Shown here: positions 7,755 through 15,714 of the stretch, one piece after another
Layout: each line of letters starts with the position of its first letter
How positions within the stretch are numbered: the first letter of the stretch is position 1
Source: Kiritimatiellota bacterium
Lineage (GTDB): Bacteria; Verrucomicrobiota; Kiritimatiellia; JAAZAB01
Direction: 5' to 3'
NCBI GenBank assembly: GCA_008636095.1
Contig: VSJD01000249.1
Coordinates: 1-15,948 of the forward strand
DNA length: 15,948 nucleotides
Translations under genes and position numbers: made by a program
The notes under the pieces: model-generated
Database searches by the model: none
What the model was told of the DNA's origin: nothing
What the model saw: only the letters and a program-made list of their open reading frames with translations

Positions 7755-10244
7755 TTACCGGGCCTTGAAATGAATGATCGTCGTGTCATAAGCCGGCGCC
7801 GTGCACTTGATTGTTTCCGGATCGGCGTATTTCTCGCCGGTACCATAGTTCTCCGCCGTTACCCGGTTTGAGGCGTACTTGACGCGGAAGTCGTTCTTCA
7901 CCGTCACTTTTTCATCTTTGTCCGTGTTGTTGAAGATGAACACAACCCGGTCTTCGCCTTTAATCCAGACGCTGTAATCCAACGGCTTGTCCAGCGTGGC
8001 GACCTGATCGAACCTGGTGCCATCAAGGAAGAAATCTTCAAAGGTTGTCAATACCTGAATCCCCTCCCTGACCGACGACCACGTCTGGCTGTCAAACACC
8101 CCGCCCCAGGCGTATATCTGGAACCCACCCGCTTCCGTCAACGCCACGGACTGGATGGCATCGTTTTTCGCCAGAAAATATCGTAGCGAACACGTCTGCA
8201 CCGCATTCAACACCGGTAATTTCCTGCCGTTGCCGGCCTTCAACGCTTCCTGCGTCAGTTTTATTTCTTCCAGCGCCCACGTGCCGCCACGTCGCGGCGC
8301 GTGAAGATTCATATACACGTCCACATACCGGCCGGCTGCGGGAGGATAAACTCCATACCATTCGCAAGTATGCCAGGGGGCTGTTGCGGATATTGGACCA
8401 TAACCGCCCGAATACAGATAAAATCGGGACGAGGGATTGACCTCCCTGACCGCTGTAATCATTGATTGCCACATTCTCCCATTTTGATCCCCTTTGAACT
8501 TCAGCCATTCCAACGGATAATTTGACAGAATTGATCGCGCCGGCTCCGCCAAATCCTGAAAAGGATAGTTTTTTTCAAGCATAACTCGTTTCTCCGGCGC
8601 CTGGGTAATATCTTTTATACCTGTATATTTTTTAAATTCCTCAATGCAATCTGGACAAAAACAGCTTTGTAGATTATGGGGAACACACAAAATATTAGCC
8701 AGCTCAAAGTCCCACATCAGTCCGTCCCATTTATTGATACGGGCCGCCTCTTTTAAAAACTTGAGCATAACCCGCCAGTACTCGCTGTGTTCATCCGTCA
8801 GTCTGGTTAAGCAAGGAGAAGGTCCGCAAAATTTAGCTGTCTGGTTCGTTTGTCCGAATTGATTGACATATTCATTGATCGCCAGCTTGCCCGGGCAAGG
8901 CGGATGATTTGACACGTACGCATCAAACCCCATATTCCTATTACCATAAGGCCAGCCCATATATGGAATAGCATCCATTCCGCGCTGTTTAATTTTCTCG
9001 GTCAATGGATCACGCAGATCCATCTTGTTCACCTTGCCGTAATAGGGCGACCTCCATGGATTGAGATTGAGTTCCGTTAAATGCGTCTTGATCCCGCACG
9101 ACTTCGTCAGATCAAGCAGATAATCCTGCACCTGATCAGGTTGCCACCCCATGCTGTCTTCCGCCTCCGACCATAACACCACTTCCAATGCCTTCGGCTT
9201 CCTGGCATCATCCTCCACGACGACGCGCAACACCTGCTCCGGAACGGAATATTGTTTTCCGTTGATCTTGTATTCATAATGGGCCCGGATTTCGGTTTCC
9301 TTTTTCCCGCCTCCGATTTTAATCCAGACCGGCATAACGCAAAGATAATCCGGCGTACGGGTAATCACGGCCCGGGCGCGGCAGGTAACTTCATATCTTT
9401 CGCCGGGCACCAAATACTGCATTTCGGGCGCATTTGGACATAATGCGGAAAGAGCTTGCTGGATGTCCGCTTCCGCATCCCCGGTTTTAATGCGCACGAA
9501 ATAATTATCATCTTCCTTTTCAAGGCTGACGCCGTTCTTTTTCGCACCCAAAAATTTTCCAAAAGAGCCGTCATTAAAATGTTCTTCAAACATAATTCGG
9601 CCGTTTGACTTTTGACGAACCACTATGTCATCCACGTCCACAATGCCGCGGCATGTCCCAATGTCATCCACATCCAGGGCGCGGCGATTTACACTTATAG
9701 ATGTCTGCGGATTTGCCCAACGCATTAACCAGAGTGCCCTTGTAGAATCAAAAGCGGGAGCTTCGCCATGAAAATCCATCCATTGCCCCCCTGTTCCGGT
9801 AACGCTTAAAACCGGGATATATGGATGGCTGAACCACACATTGACGCCGGTATATCCAGGATACACACAGAACTCGTAACGCATGAAATTCTTGTCAAGC
9901 CTGGTGGTCTTTACCGAATGCGGATAAACCGGATCCAGTTCGTTCATACAGTTATAACCCATTAGATAAAGATTGCTGACCACTTCAAATCCCTCCGGTA
10001 AATCAAGGATATACTTGAAATTGCGCACTTGATCCAATCCTTCCCCGCCCGGAATTGGCAGCAGGAAATATTGCATTGAATCCGCCGATACATGTAGCGG
10101 ACGCTTCAGCCAGAATGCGTCCGGAGAATTCACCTTGACCGTACGATTGGCGTTGGTTTGGCCATGAACTACGCTTGCGCCAATTATGATTAATGCGCCA
10201 ATTCCGGCAAATAACACGTTTTTATTTACAATTACTTTTCTCAT
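7755..10244 (-). CDS. Large secreted protein with CBM-like region and GH-like barrel
   Basis: 829 residues with a signal peptide (MRKVIVNKNVLFAGIGALII to about VHG-Q, cut near 28), so exported. Residues 35-170 form a beta-rich domain. Residues 190-310 resemble a carbohydrate-binding module (VDVDDIVVR, FEEHFNDGSFGKF, YEVTCRARAV). From about 350 a GH-like alpha/beta barrel begins (EVVLWSEAEDS, GMDAIPYMGWPYG). DGLMWDFELAN (507-517) places Asp512 and Glu514 at a strand end suited to catalysis, and SCFCPDCIEEFKKYTGI (527-543) is the C-x-C-x2-C-x2-F helix pattern seen in many GH42-like and GHL hypothetical hydrolases. A small C-terminal beta domain ends in IIHFKAR. No characterised family is recognised with confidence. 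GGAGG lies 4 nt before ATG. A diverged second copy begins at 885. Confidence 0.75.
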   Translation of the reverse strand: MRKVIVNKNVLFAGIGALIIIGASVVHGQTNANRTVKVNSPDAFWLKRPLHVSADSMQYFLLPIPGGEGLDQVRNFKYILDLPEGFEVVSNLYLMGYNCMNELDPVYPHSVKTTRLDKNFMRYEFCVYPGYTGVNVWFSHPYIPVLSVTGTGGQWMDFHGEAPAFDSTRALWLMRWANPQTSISVNRRALDVDDIGTCRGIVDVDDIVVRQKSNGRIMFEEHFNDGSFGKFLGAKKNGVSLEKEDDNYFVRIKTGDAEADIQQALSALCPNAPEMQYLVPGERYEVTCRARAVITRTPDYLCVMPVWIKIGGGKKETEIRAHYEYKINGKQYSVPEQVLRVVVEDDARKPKALEVVLWSEAEDSMGWQPDQVQDYLLDLTKSCGIKTHLTELNLNPWRSPYYGKVNKMDLRDPLTEKIKQRGMDAIPYMGWPYGNRNMGFDAYVSNHPPCPGKLAINEYVNQFGQTNQTAKFCGPSPCLTRLTDEHSEYWRVMLKFLKEAARINKWDGLMWDFELANILCVPHNLQSCFCPDCIEEFKKYTGIKDITQAPEKRVMLEKNYPFQDLAEPARSILSNYPLEWLKFKGDQNGRMWQSMITAVREVNPSSRFYLYSGGYGPISATAPWHTCEWYGVYPPAAGRYVDVYMNLHAPRRGGTWALEEIKLTQEALKAGNGRKLPVLNAVQTCSLRYFLAKNDAIQSVALTEAGGFQIYAWGGVFDSQTWSSVREGIQVLTTFEDFFLDGTRFDQVATLDKPLDYSVWIKGEDRVVFIFNNTDKDEKVTVKNDFRVKYASNRVTAENYGTGEKYADPETIKCTAPAYDTTIIHFKAR
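9625..9676 (-). repeat. Small in-frame direct repeat inside the 829-aa gene
   Basis: The 16-mer at 9625-9640 recurs at 9661-9676 with one mismatch, 36 bp apart (12 codons). It yields the doubled LDVDDI / VDVDDI motif at residues 190-195 and 202-207. The paralog at 1-885 has only one copy, so this is probably a local duplication specific to the larger gene. Confidence 0.55.
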
Positions 10245-10353
10245 TTTACCTCCCGCACATCTCCTAATTTACATGGTTCCTCGCCAGAATCTGCGGGTGA
10301 CCTCCGGCTCCGGGAGATTCCCGGGCGTATGATATACAGGGGATATCGAGGTG
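10245..10353 (-). other. 109-bp spacer with a hairpin between the DUF6259-like and 829-aa genes
   Basis: In minus-strand sense a perfect 6-bp stem with a 3-nt loop (CCGGGA-ATC-TCCCGG, 10310-10324) sits about 65 nt before the next start. No T-run follows, so it is not a classical terminator. It could pause polymerase, protect mRNA ends or mark a processing site. An ATG-TAA minimal ORF (ACCATGTAAATT) lies about 30 nt before the real ATG. A strong GGAGG precedes the 829-aa gene. Confidence 0.4.
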
Positions 10354-12678
10354 TCATGCCGAAACTTCCCTGACTTCGAGCATCAGCACGGAGAGTGGTT
10401 CCATCCGGATATGCTCCGTTACAGGCAGTTTTACCGCGCGCTGGAGCGTCGAACGCTGTCCATCGCGAACGGCGTCAATGGCGCAGGTCTTCGCCATCCC
10501 GTCGTATGACGGCAGAGCGGCATCGAATTCCCTGACGTCCTGCGAAATGTTCACGAAAATATGGCCGACCGTCCCATCCAGCGAGCGAAACGAACCATGC
10601 TGTACGGCGTAATCTCGAACCACGTGGCGTCGTTCAGGATGCCGCTCGTTTACCAATCCAACGAGGTCGAGGCACCGTACATAGGAGAAATCAATTTTCG
10701 GCACATCGATTTTCGGCGGTTTGAGCATCTCGCCGAACATGATGTACTTCCAGCATTCTTGTGCCGCGGCGCGCGCAACTTTCTTCCAAAATGCGGTGGT
10801 GACGGGGTTGAGCTCCTTGGTGTCGGGCAGGTACCACCCGCCGGTCGGCACGACCCCTTGCACGAGGGACTTGCCGAAACAGCGCGCCCAATAGAGCACC
10901 TCGGTCCGCGAGCACTCAGGGAAGGCGGCGCAATAGGCGCCGATATACCCGCCGTATACATAGCTGAAGATCGGGATAAGCTCCCCGCCCATCGGATCGT
11001 TCGCCTCGTAGTGACCGAAGTACTCCATATTTCCCGCGCGCTGGTCAAACAGGTCGAGGTACGGGATGAAGTTCTCCGAAATGCCTTCGGTCGTGATCGC
11101 GGAATCGGCATCCAGTGCTCGCGCCCGCTCGCGCACGTTCTTCAGTATCCGGTTCCAATCCTCCGACAACCACGATCCGTAGCCGAGCGGGTGCCCGTGG
11201 GCCGGGGCATGGCAGGCCACGGCACATCCACAGGGAAAGTTGTCGATCTGCACCACGGGACATCGCCTTTCGATACTGCCGAGGAGCAGGGACGCGGTCA
11301 TCTCCTCGGCGAATTTTGTCCTTGGGCAAATCCTGGCGTATTCCCATCCGGCAAATCCCATGCTACCAATGTTCACCTTCCCATTCGCGCCCACAACGGC
11401 GGCCGGTCTTCCTTCTTTTTCGAACTCCGGCCAACTGTTGAACGGCGGCGAATAGGACGAAATGGCGATGTACCAAGTTCCGCCCGGCATGTAGACGAAA
11501 CCGTAATTGCCGGCGGCGCGCATTTTCTCCATGGCGCGCCGAAACGCTTCTTCGCCTTCCCGCGGCGGAAAGAAACCTTTGGGGCCGGTCCACCCGCCCC
11601 CACCTTCGAAGTTGAAGACCAATCCCAGGAGCGGAACTCCGATTTCGCGGGAGAGCTGGTTAACACGATCGGCAATCTCGTCCAGCGGGTGTGTGAGTCG
11701 CAAAACCGGGATGTCGTAATTCTGCATCTGGAAAACGGCCACTCCTTTTCTCAGCCAGGGGGCAATATCTTTTTCCCACAGCTTCTTTTCGCACCACCAC
11801 TGCTTCCGAGCCCAGCTTTTATAGATGTCCGCGCCTTCCCACCACTCCCCGTGGAACACTCCCAACACCGTCTCGTATCCAAATTCCACCCCCATGCCCA
11901 TCATCTCGCTGGAACAATGCGCGATGCTCATGACCGGATACATTCCCCAGTCCCCCAGCGGCCCCACATTAAAGCTCTTTACGTTTTGCTTCTCGTCATG
12001 ACAGGCAAGGTATAAACCGGCCACGTCATTGTAATACAATACGAACTGCATCGGCCATCCACCCGGATAGGTCCCGCCCAGCGCACCCATCCCCACTTGG
12101 GGCGACTCCGGCCCTTCCCCTGATTTCAAAGGCAAATTATCCACCACCGGGTATGGATCATGGAACACGTAGCCCTCGCTTTGCCGCGGCGCCGCAATCG
12201 CCTCCCCCGGCACTCCATCGCCGACCTTCAATACGCCGGAGACCACCGGGCAGACCAACTGGTAAACAGCGGCATCGGGAGCCAGTCCCTCAACCGCCAT
12301 GTGCCATGTGCTCAACGCAGAACCGGCTTTGAGGGTCACCTGGATCCGAACCAGAATCGGTTTTGAATCAAATCCCGTTACATCCATGGCCAGGGTAATG
12401 GATGAGCCGTGTTCTTTTTTCGTCCAGCGGAAGGTTTGTGCTTGCGTTCCCTCGAGCCAATCCAGTTCCCGGTCGGCCTGGCGCCGCACGGCAAGCCGGA
12501 ATAAGGTCTTGGGGGCTTCCCCGTCCCGCACGAACTGGTAGCCGCTCGCTTTATCAACAATGGAAACCAGGGCGCCTTTCCGGTCCGGATCGAAACCCAA
12601 TTCCACCAGCTCGTTCCCGATTTTTACCTGGCCGTTCGATTCCTTCACGTAGAGGTTTTTGAGCTTCATGGTCTTCAT
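10354..12678 (-). CDS. DUF6259-like glycoside hydrolase-fold protein (second of pair)
   Basis: 774 residues, no signal peptide. Residues 15-290 form a beta-sandwich (VELGFDPDRKGALVSIVDKA, then GTYPGGWPMQF), ending in GVFHGEWWEGADIYKSWARK, a pattern shared with the upstream paralog (GVHQGDWHATADRLRKYKEK). A barrel follows: LLGLVFNFEGGGG (350-362), a beta-4 candidate VVQIDNFPCG with Asp479, and TTEGISEN with Glu531/Glu535 as possible acid/base. A C-terminal beta domain ends near VLMLEVREVSA. The start is ambiguous: ATG at 12678 overlaps the upstream TGA (ATGA), but AAAGG sits only 1 nt before it. The in-frame ATG at 12669 (Met4) has that AAAGG 10 nt upstream and may be the one used. It is probably a cytoplasmic glycosidase co-translated with the upstream gene. 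The DUF6259 assignment is from memory of motifs; no activity is known to me. Confidence 0.72.
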   Translation of the reverse strand: MKTMKLKNLYVKESNGQVKIGNELVELGFDPDRKGALVSIVDKASGYQFVRDGEAPKTLFRLAVRRQADRELDWLEGTQAQTFRWTKKEHGSSITLAMDVTGFDSKPILVRIQVTLKAGSALSTWHMAVEGLAPDAAVYQLVCPVVSGVLKVGDGVPGEAIAAPRQSEGYVFHDPYPVVDNLPLKSGEGPESPQVGMGALGGTYPGGWPMQFVLYYNDVAGLYLACHDEKQNVKSFNVGPLGDWGMYPVMSIAHCSSEMMGMGVEFGYETVLGVFHGEWWEGADIYKSWARKQWWCEKKLWEKDIAPWLRKGVAVFQMQNYDIPVLRLTHPLDEIADRVNQLSREIGVPLLGLVFNFEGGGGWTGPKGFFPPREGEEAFRRAMEKMRAAGNYGFVYMPGGTWYIAISSYSPPFNSWPEFEKEGRPAAVVGANGKVNIGSMGFAGWEYARICPRTKFAEEMTASLLLGSIERRCPVVQIDNFPCGCAVACHAPAHGHPLGYGSWLSEDWNRILKNVRERARALDADSAITTEGISENFIPYLDLFDQRAGNMEYFGHYEANDPMGGELIPIFSYVYGGYIGAYCAAFPECSRTEVLYWARCFGKSLVQGVVPTGGWYLPDTKELNPVTTAFWKKVARAAAQECWKYIMFGEMLKPPKIDVPKIDFSYVRCLDLVGLVNERHPERRHVVRDYAVQHGSFRSLDGTVGHIFVNISQDVREFDAALPSYDGMAKTCAIDAVRDGQRSTLQRAVKLPVTEHIRMEPLSVLMLEVREVSA

Positions 12679-14732
12679 ACCTTTTTGATTTTGTTACGGC
12701 GTTCCATTGTCCAGGTTGCGGTGCCGTAGGCGGGCACTTTGACTTCAAGGCTCCACTTGCCGCCGCGGCGGGTGGGTGAAATCGGAATCGGCGCCGCACC
12801 TTCAGTGTGCAGTAATCCTTTGCCGGCCGGCACAAAACCGGTTTCCTCCGGCGTAATTGTAATTTTCAGCGTTTTTTGCACTGCCTTGCCGTTGGCCATG
12901 GTGACCGCGAGTCCTGCGTCAGATGCAAAGACGTAGGCGTCTCCATTTTCCACGTTGAGTCCACGGTTATCCAGAAAGCGGCCGTGCGAGACGAACGGGG
13001 CCGTGGCCTTTCGCATTTTTGCCAGGCGCGCAATGTGTTGGGCCAGCGCCGGTTCATCCGAAAGCTTGCCGGTCATATCACGTGTGGCGATTGCCAGCAA
13101 ACTCCCCGTGGCAAACGCCTTGCTCAAAACGTCGCGTTCATTTTCGTCAATACACCAACAGGGTATCATTTCCGGAATTACGTAGCGAAAGACGTTAATT
13201 CCCGATCCACCGCGCCATCCCCATTCCCACCACAGATCAATAGACTGGGTGTTATACAGATCGGGAAGCTCGCCGACCGTGTACGCCTCGGAGCAAAGCT
13301 CGTGCACCCGGCGTGTTGCTTCGCCTAACCATTCATAAGTCTTGACCCTGGCTTCCTCCGGCGTCTTGTGCCCATGGTTCTCGGCCAGGCAAGACTGCGG
13401 TTCATTCGCCTGGTCAATGAAGAGCGTGGAAAAACCCAACCCCATCGTCCTTTCCACAAGGTCTAACGCATACTTACGGAACCCATCCGATCCCTGGCAA
13501 AGGCGATGTCCCTGCCGCTCTAATAAAGAGGTGCCGTCAAAAGACAGCGCACATTCAACAGACCCAGGATAGCTTTCCGTAATCGGCCTGCCGTAAACGG
13601 ATCGTATAGCGTAGGCCTCCATCTCTTTCCACAGCCGCGCGCACTCGGTTATCAGACGGAAGTTGACCCAAGCGCCGACGTGACATCCCAGCCGCCGGGT
13701 TTCCGCGAGCGCGCGTTGCAAGGATGCCAACTGCTCCGGCGGCATCTCCCAGAACCCGCCATTGTCAGGGCGATAATATAACTGCGCGGCAATTTCCCAC
13801 ATACAGATATCGGCAACGCCATACTTCAGACAGTCGCGCGCCATATCCGGCAAAGCCTCAAACTCATGGACACGTTTGCCGCTGAACTCGCTGAACTGAA
13901 CATGGTAAAGACCGATCTTTTCGCGGAGCGAGGGCGGCATCCCGGATGGTTGCCACCATTTCTCCTTATACTTGCGCAAGCGGTCCGCCGTCGCGTGCCA
14001 ATCGCCCTGATGCACGCCGACGCCGAATTCCGCGCTCATCCATGATTGACCGGTTTTGAGGAACGGGCGACTCGCCCATGCCCACGTCATACACATATTT
14101 ATATAATCGTTTGACTCATTCGTGAAAACCAAATTTTTATAACTGGGTTTGTTGTCATAGCGGATGTAAGACAACCCGCCATCCTTATCGGACAAATCCA
14201 TCATGGGCAACAGCTTCTGATCGGCAAACCCCATCTTCTGGTGACTCCGGCTAAATGTGTGTGTGCGCTTAGTGGGAAACATAGTTGAAAAGTTTGACGA
14301 ATTCCAACTCGTAGTTATTGTTTCCCGCTTGTCGCCAAACTTCATATGATGGCCGCCGACCCATGGGAACCAGACTTCCTGCACCGTATCCGGTCCGTCA
14401 TTGCGCAGTTCAAGCGTAAAGATTGCCTCCGGACTGCCCGCAGCGAGCTGCACCTTGACCTTCATGCTGATGCCTGTGGGCTTACCGCCATCGCGTACGT
14501 GCGGGAAAATGATCGTCAATGTACCGCTTTTTTTCTCTATTTGAGGCGCGCCCGACAAGTGCGAAAAAAGCGGACGCGAGGAATGTTCCGCCGTTGGCGC
14601 GATGAGCTTGACCAACCGCCAGCCGCGCGGGTCATGAAGATATTCCTTGCCGGTTTTCAAATCCTTGATTTTACAAAGACTGCCGGTTGCATCATCAAAG
14701 TCAAATTTTATCAGGCCGTTGCTGAGTTGCAT
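12675..14732 (-). CDS. DUF6259-like glycoside hydrolase-fold protein (first of pair)
   Basis: 685 residues, no signal peptide, first gene of the minus-strand run. The beta-sandwich (1-240) begins MQLSNGLIKFDFDDATGSL and includes VWFPWVGGHHMKFG (120-133). A linker GVGVHQGDWHATADRLRKYK (237-256) leads to the barrel: ADICMWEIA (307-315), GCHVGAWVNFRL (349-360), a beta-4 candidate STLFIDQANEP with Asp440, and YTVGELPDLY with Glu488 as possible acid/base. The C-terminal part is a beta domain ending in GTATWTMERRN. AGGAGG lies 5 nt before ATG, the clearest ribosome site in the window and consistent with the lead gene of an operon. It overlaps the next gene by ATGA. It shares the fold and several motifs with that gene but is well diverged, so the two may act on different linkages. 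The substrate is unknown. Confidence 0.72.
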   Translation of the reverse strand: MQLSNGLIKFDFDDATGSLCKIKDLKTGKEYLHDPRGWRLVKLIAPTAEHSSRPLFSHLSGAPQIEKKSGTLTIIFPHVRDGGKPTGISMKVKVQLAAGSPEAIFTLELRNDGPDTVQEVWFPWVGGHHMKFGDKRETITTSWNSSNFSTMFPTKRTHTFSRSHQKMGFADQKLLPMMDLSDKDGGLSYIRYDNKPSYKNLVFTNESNDYINMCMTWAWASRPFLKTGQSWMSAEFGVGVHQGDWHATADRLRKYKEKWWQPSGMPPSLREKIGLYHVQFSEFSGKRVHEFEALPDMARDCLKYGVADICMWEIAAQLYYRPDNGGFWEMPPEQLASLQRALAETRRLGCHVGAWVNFRLITECARLWKEMEAYAIRSVYGRPITESYPGSVECALSFDGTSLLERQGHRLCQGSDGFRKYALDLVERTMGLGFSTLFIDQANEPQSCLAENHGHKTPEEARVKTYEWLGEATRRVHELCSEAYTVGELPDLYNTQSIDLWWEWGWRGGSGINVFRYVIPEMIPCWCIDENERDVLSKAFATGSLLAIATRDMTGKLSDEPALAQHIARLAKMRKATAPFVSHGRFLDNRGLNVENGDAYVFASDAGLAVTMANGKAVQKTLKITITPEETGFVPAGKGLLHTEGAAPIPISPTRRGGKWSLEVKVPAYGTATWTMERRNKIKKV

Positions 14733-14865
14733 GGGTACCTCCTGGGTTTTGGTCTATTTCATTCTTTTTATTTTCATTACACCTGTTAATTTAGAAGCAG
14801 TGTTATTTTAAAGCCAGCAAATTGAATCCTGAAAAAGTCTGAAAAAGGTATAAAATAGTCTGGTC
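14733..14865. promoter_or_regulatory. Divergent control region between the glycosidase operon and the AraC-type gene
   Basis: This 133-bp AT-rich region separates two gene starts pointing away from each other, the usual place for an AraC-family protein to act. For the minus-strand operon the best -10 is TAAAAT (plus-strand 14805-14810), with only a poor -35 (TTCAGG) 17 bp further, as expected of an activator-dependent promoter. The AGGAGG site at 14738-14743 belongs to the first glycosidase gene. For the regulator see 14829-14854. Confidence 0.55.
14829..14854 (+). promoter_or_regulatory. Direct repeat plus -10 box before the AraC-type gene
   Basis: CTGAAAAAG occurs at 14829-14837 and again at 14839-14847, exactly 10 bp apart (one helical turn), immediately followed by TATAAA at 14849-14854. 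If that is the -10, transcription starts only a few bases before the ATG at 14866, giving a very short leader. The only nearby purine-rich site (AAAAAGG) is about 18 nt from the ATG, too far for normal use. The repeat occupies the -35/-10 spacer, a plausible autoregulatory operator. The assignment is inference from position. Confidence 0.35.
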
Positions 14866-15714
14866 ATGAGCGATTCGAATGCAACTAAAAGACCGGAACC
14901 CGGCCTGGTTGTCTCTTATTGGAAGAACCCGCCGGGGGCCAGTTATGCACACTCGCTTCCGCATTGGGTGCTCGGACTGACCCTATGCGGCGTATGCGAA
15001 CAGGGCCAACCTGACGGCAAACGTTTTCTCATGGAAAAGGGAGATTTCGGCGTTATTCGCGCCAACACGCCCCAGCGCTGGCGGGCGCTCGGCAAGACGA
15101 ACTGGCACACTATTGGCTGTATTTTTGATCCGAGGCCGCACTGGATCTCATGGCTGAACTGGGAGGAGATTGTGCCGGGTTTTATGAAGCTGACCTTGCA
15201 TGATTTAAAAGTGCGGCGCGAGATTCGCAATGGCTTCTTCCGCGCTTACCGGTTAGGAAAGAGCGGACTCCCGGATGCAACGGACTTTGTCTATAATGCA
15301 ATTGAAAACGTCATCCTGTCGGCCAATCGTTACTACCAACTTGGCGGCCATTCCGAATACGATCCGCGCGTTGGCAGTGCCATTCAGTATCTCGCTGAAA
15401 ATTTATCCTCTCCATTGAGTTTGCATGAGGTGGCAATCCATAGCAATCTATCGCGTGCGCATTTGGCGTATCTTTTCAAAAAACAGGTCGGGATCGGGCC
15501 GGTTGCGTTTCAGAATCAACAACGGATTATACGGGCAAAACAAATGCTCCGCATGTCTTTTTTATCAGTCAAACAGATTGCGATTGAACTGGGTTTTAAA
15601 AACCCGAAGTATTTCAGTGCCTGTTTCCGGAAAGTAACGGGCGTCAACCCGCGGCAATATCGGAGGAAGAGGACATCAGGTATAGGCCTCTTGACCATGG
15701 CGGAGCAGAATTAA
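14866..15714 (+). CDS. AraC-family transcriptional regulator with sugar-binding cupin-type domain
   Basis: 282 residues, close to the length of E. coli AraC. The N-terminal half is a cupin-like ligand and dimerisation domain. FDPRPHWISWLNWEEI (87-102) closely resembles the FRPRAYWHEWLNW segment of E. coli AraC, so a carbohydrate inducer is likely. The C-terminal third holds two helix-turn-helix units: LSLHEVAIHSNLSRAHLAYL (184-203) and LSVKQIAIELGFKNPKYFSA (233-252), followed by the family signature end FRKVTGVNPRQYRRKR. It is transcribed away from the glycosidase run, so it most likely activates that run when the glycan or a product is present. The last ~13 residues (SGIGLLTMAEQN) extend beyond the usual domain end. 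The next element is an insertion sequence whose left end may lie close to or inside this tail. Confidence 0.93.
   Translation: MSDSNATKRPEPGLVVSYWKNPPGASYAHSLPHWVLGLTLCGVCEQGQPDGKRFLMEKGDFGVIRANTPQRWRALGKTNWHTIGCIFDPRPHWISWLNWEEIVPGFMKLTLHDLKVRREIRNGFFRAYRLGKSGLPDATDFVYNAIENVILSANRYYQLGGHSEYDPRVGSAIQYLAENLSSPLSLHEVAIHSNLSRAHLAYLFKKQVGIGPVAFQNQQRIIRAKQMLRMSFLSVKQIAIELGFKNPKYFSACFRKVTGVNPRQYRRKRTSGIGLLTMAEQN

Noticed and set aside
10561..12015. Long plus-strand ORF (484 codons) opposite the second DUF6259-like gene
   Set aside because: Composition is Arg/His/Pro/Gly-rich with no recognisable domain, it lies wholly antisense to a gene with clear fold motifs, and it has no ribosome site. It is a shadow of GC-rich codon use.
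14346..14789. 147-codon plus-strand ORF leading towards the regulator
   Set aside because: It is antisense to the first DUF6259-like gene and runs into the divergent promoter region. It has no domain or start signal.
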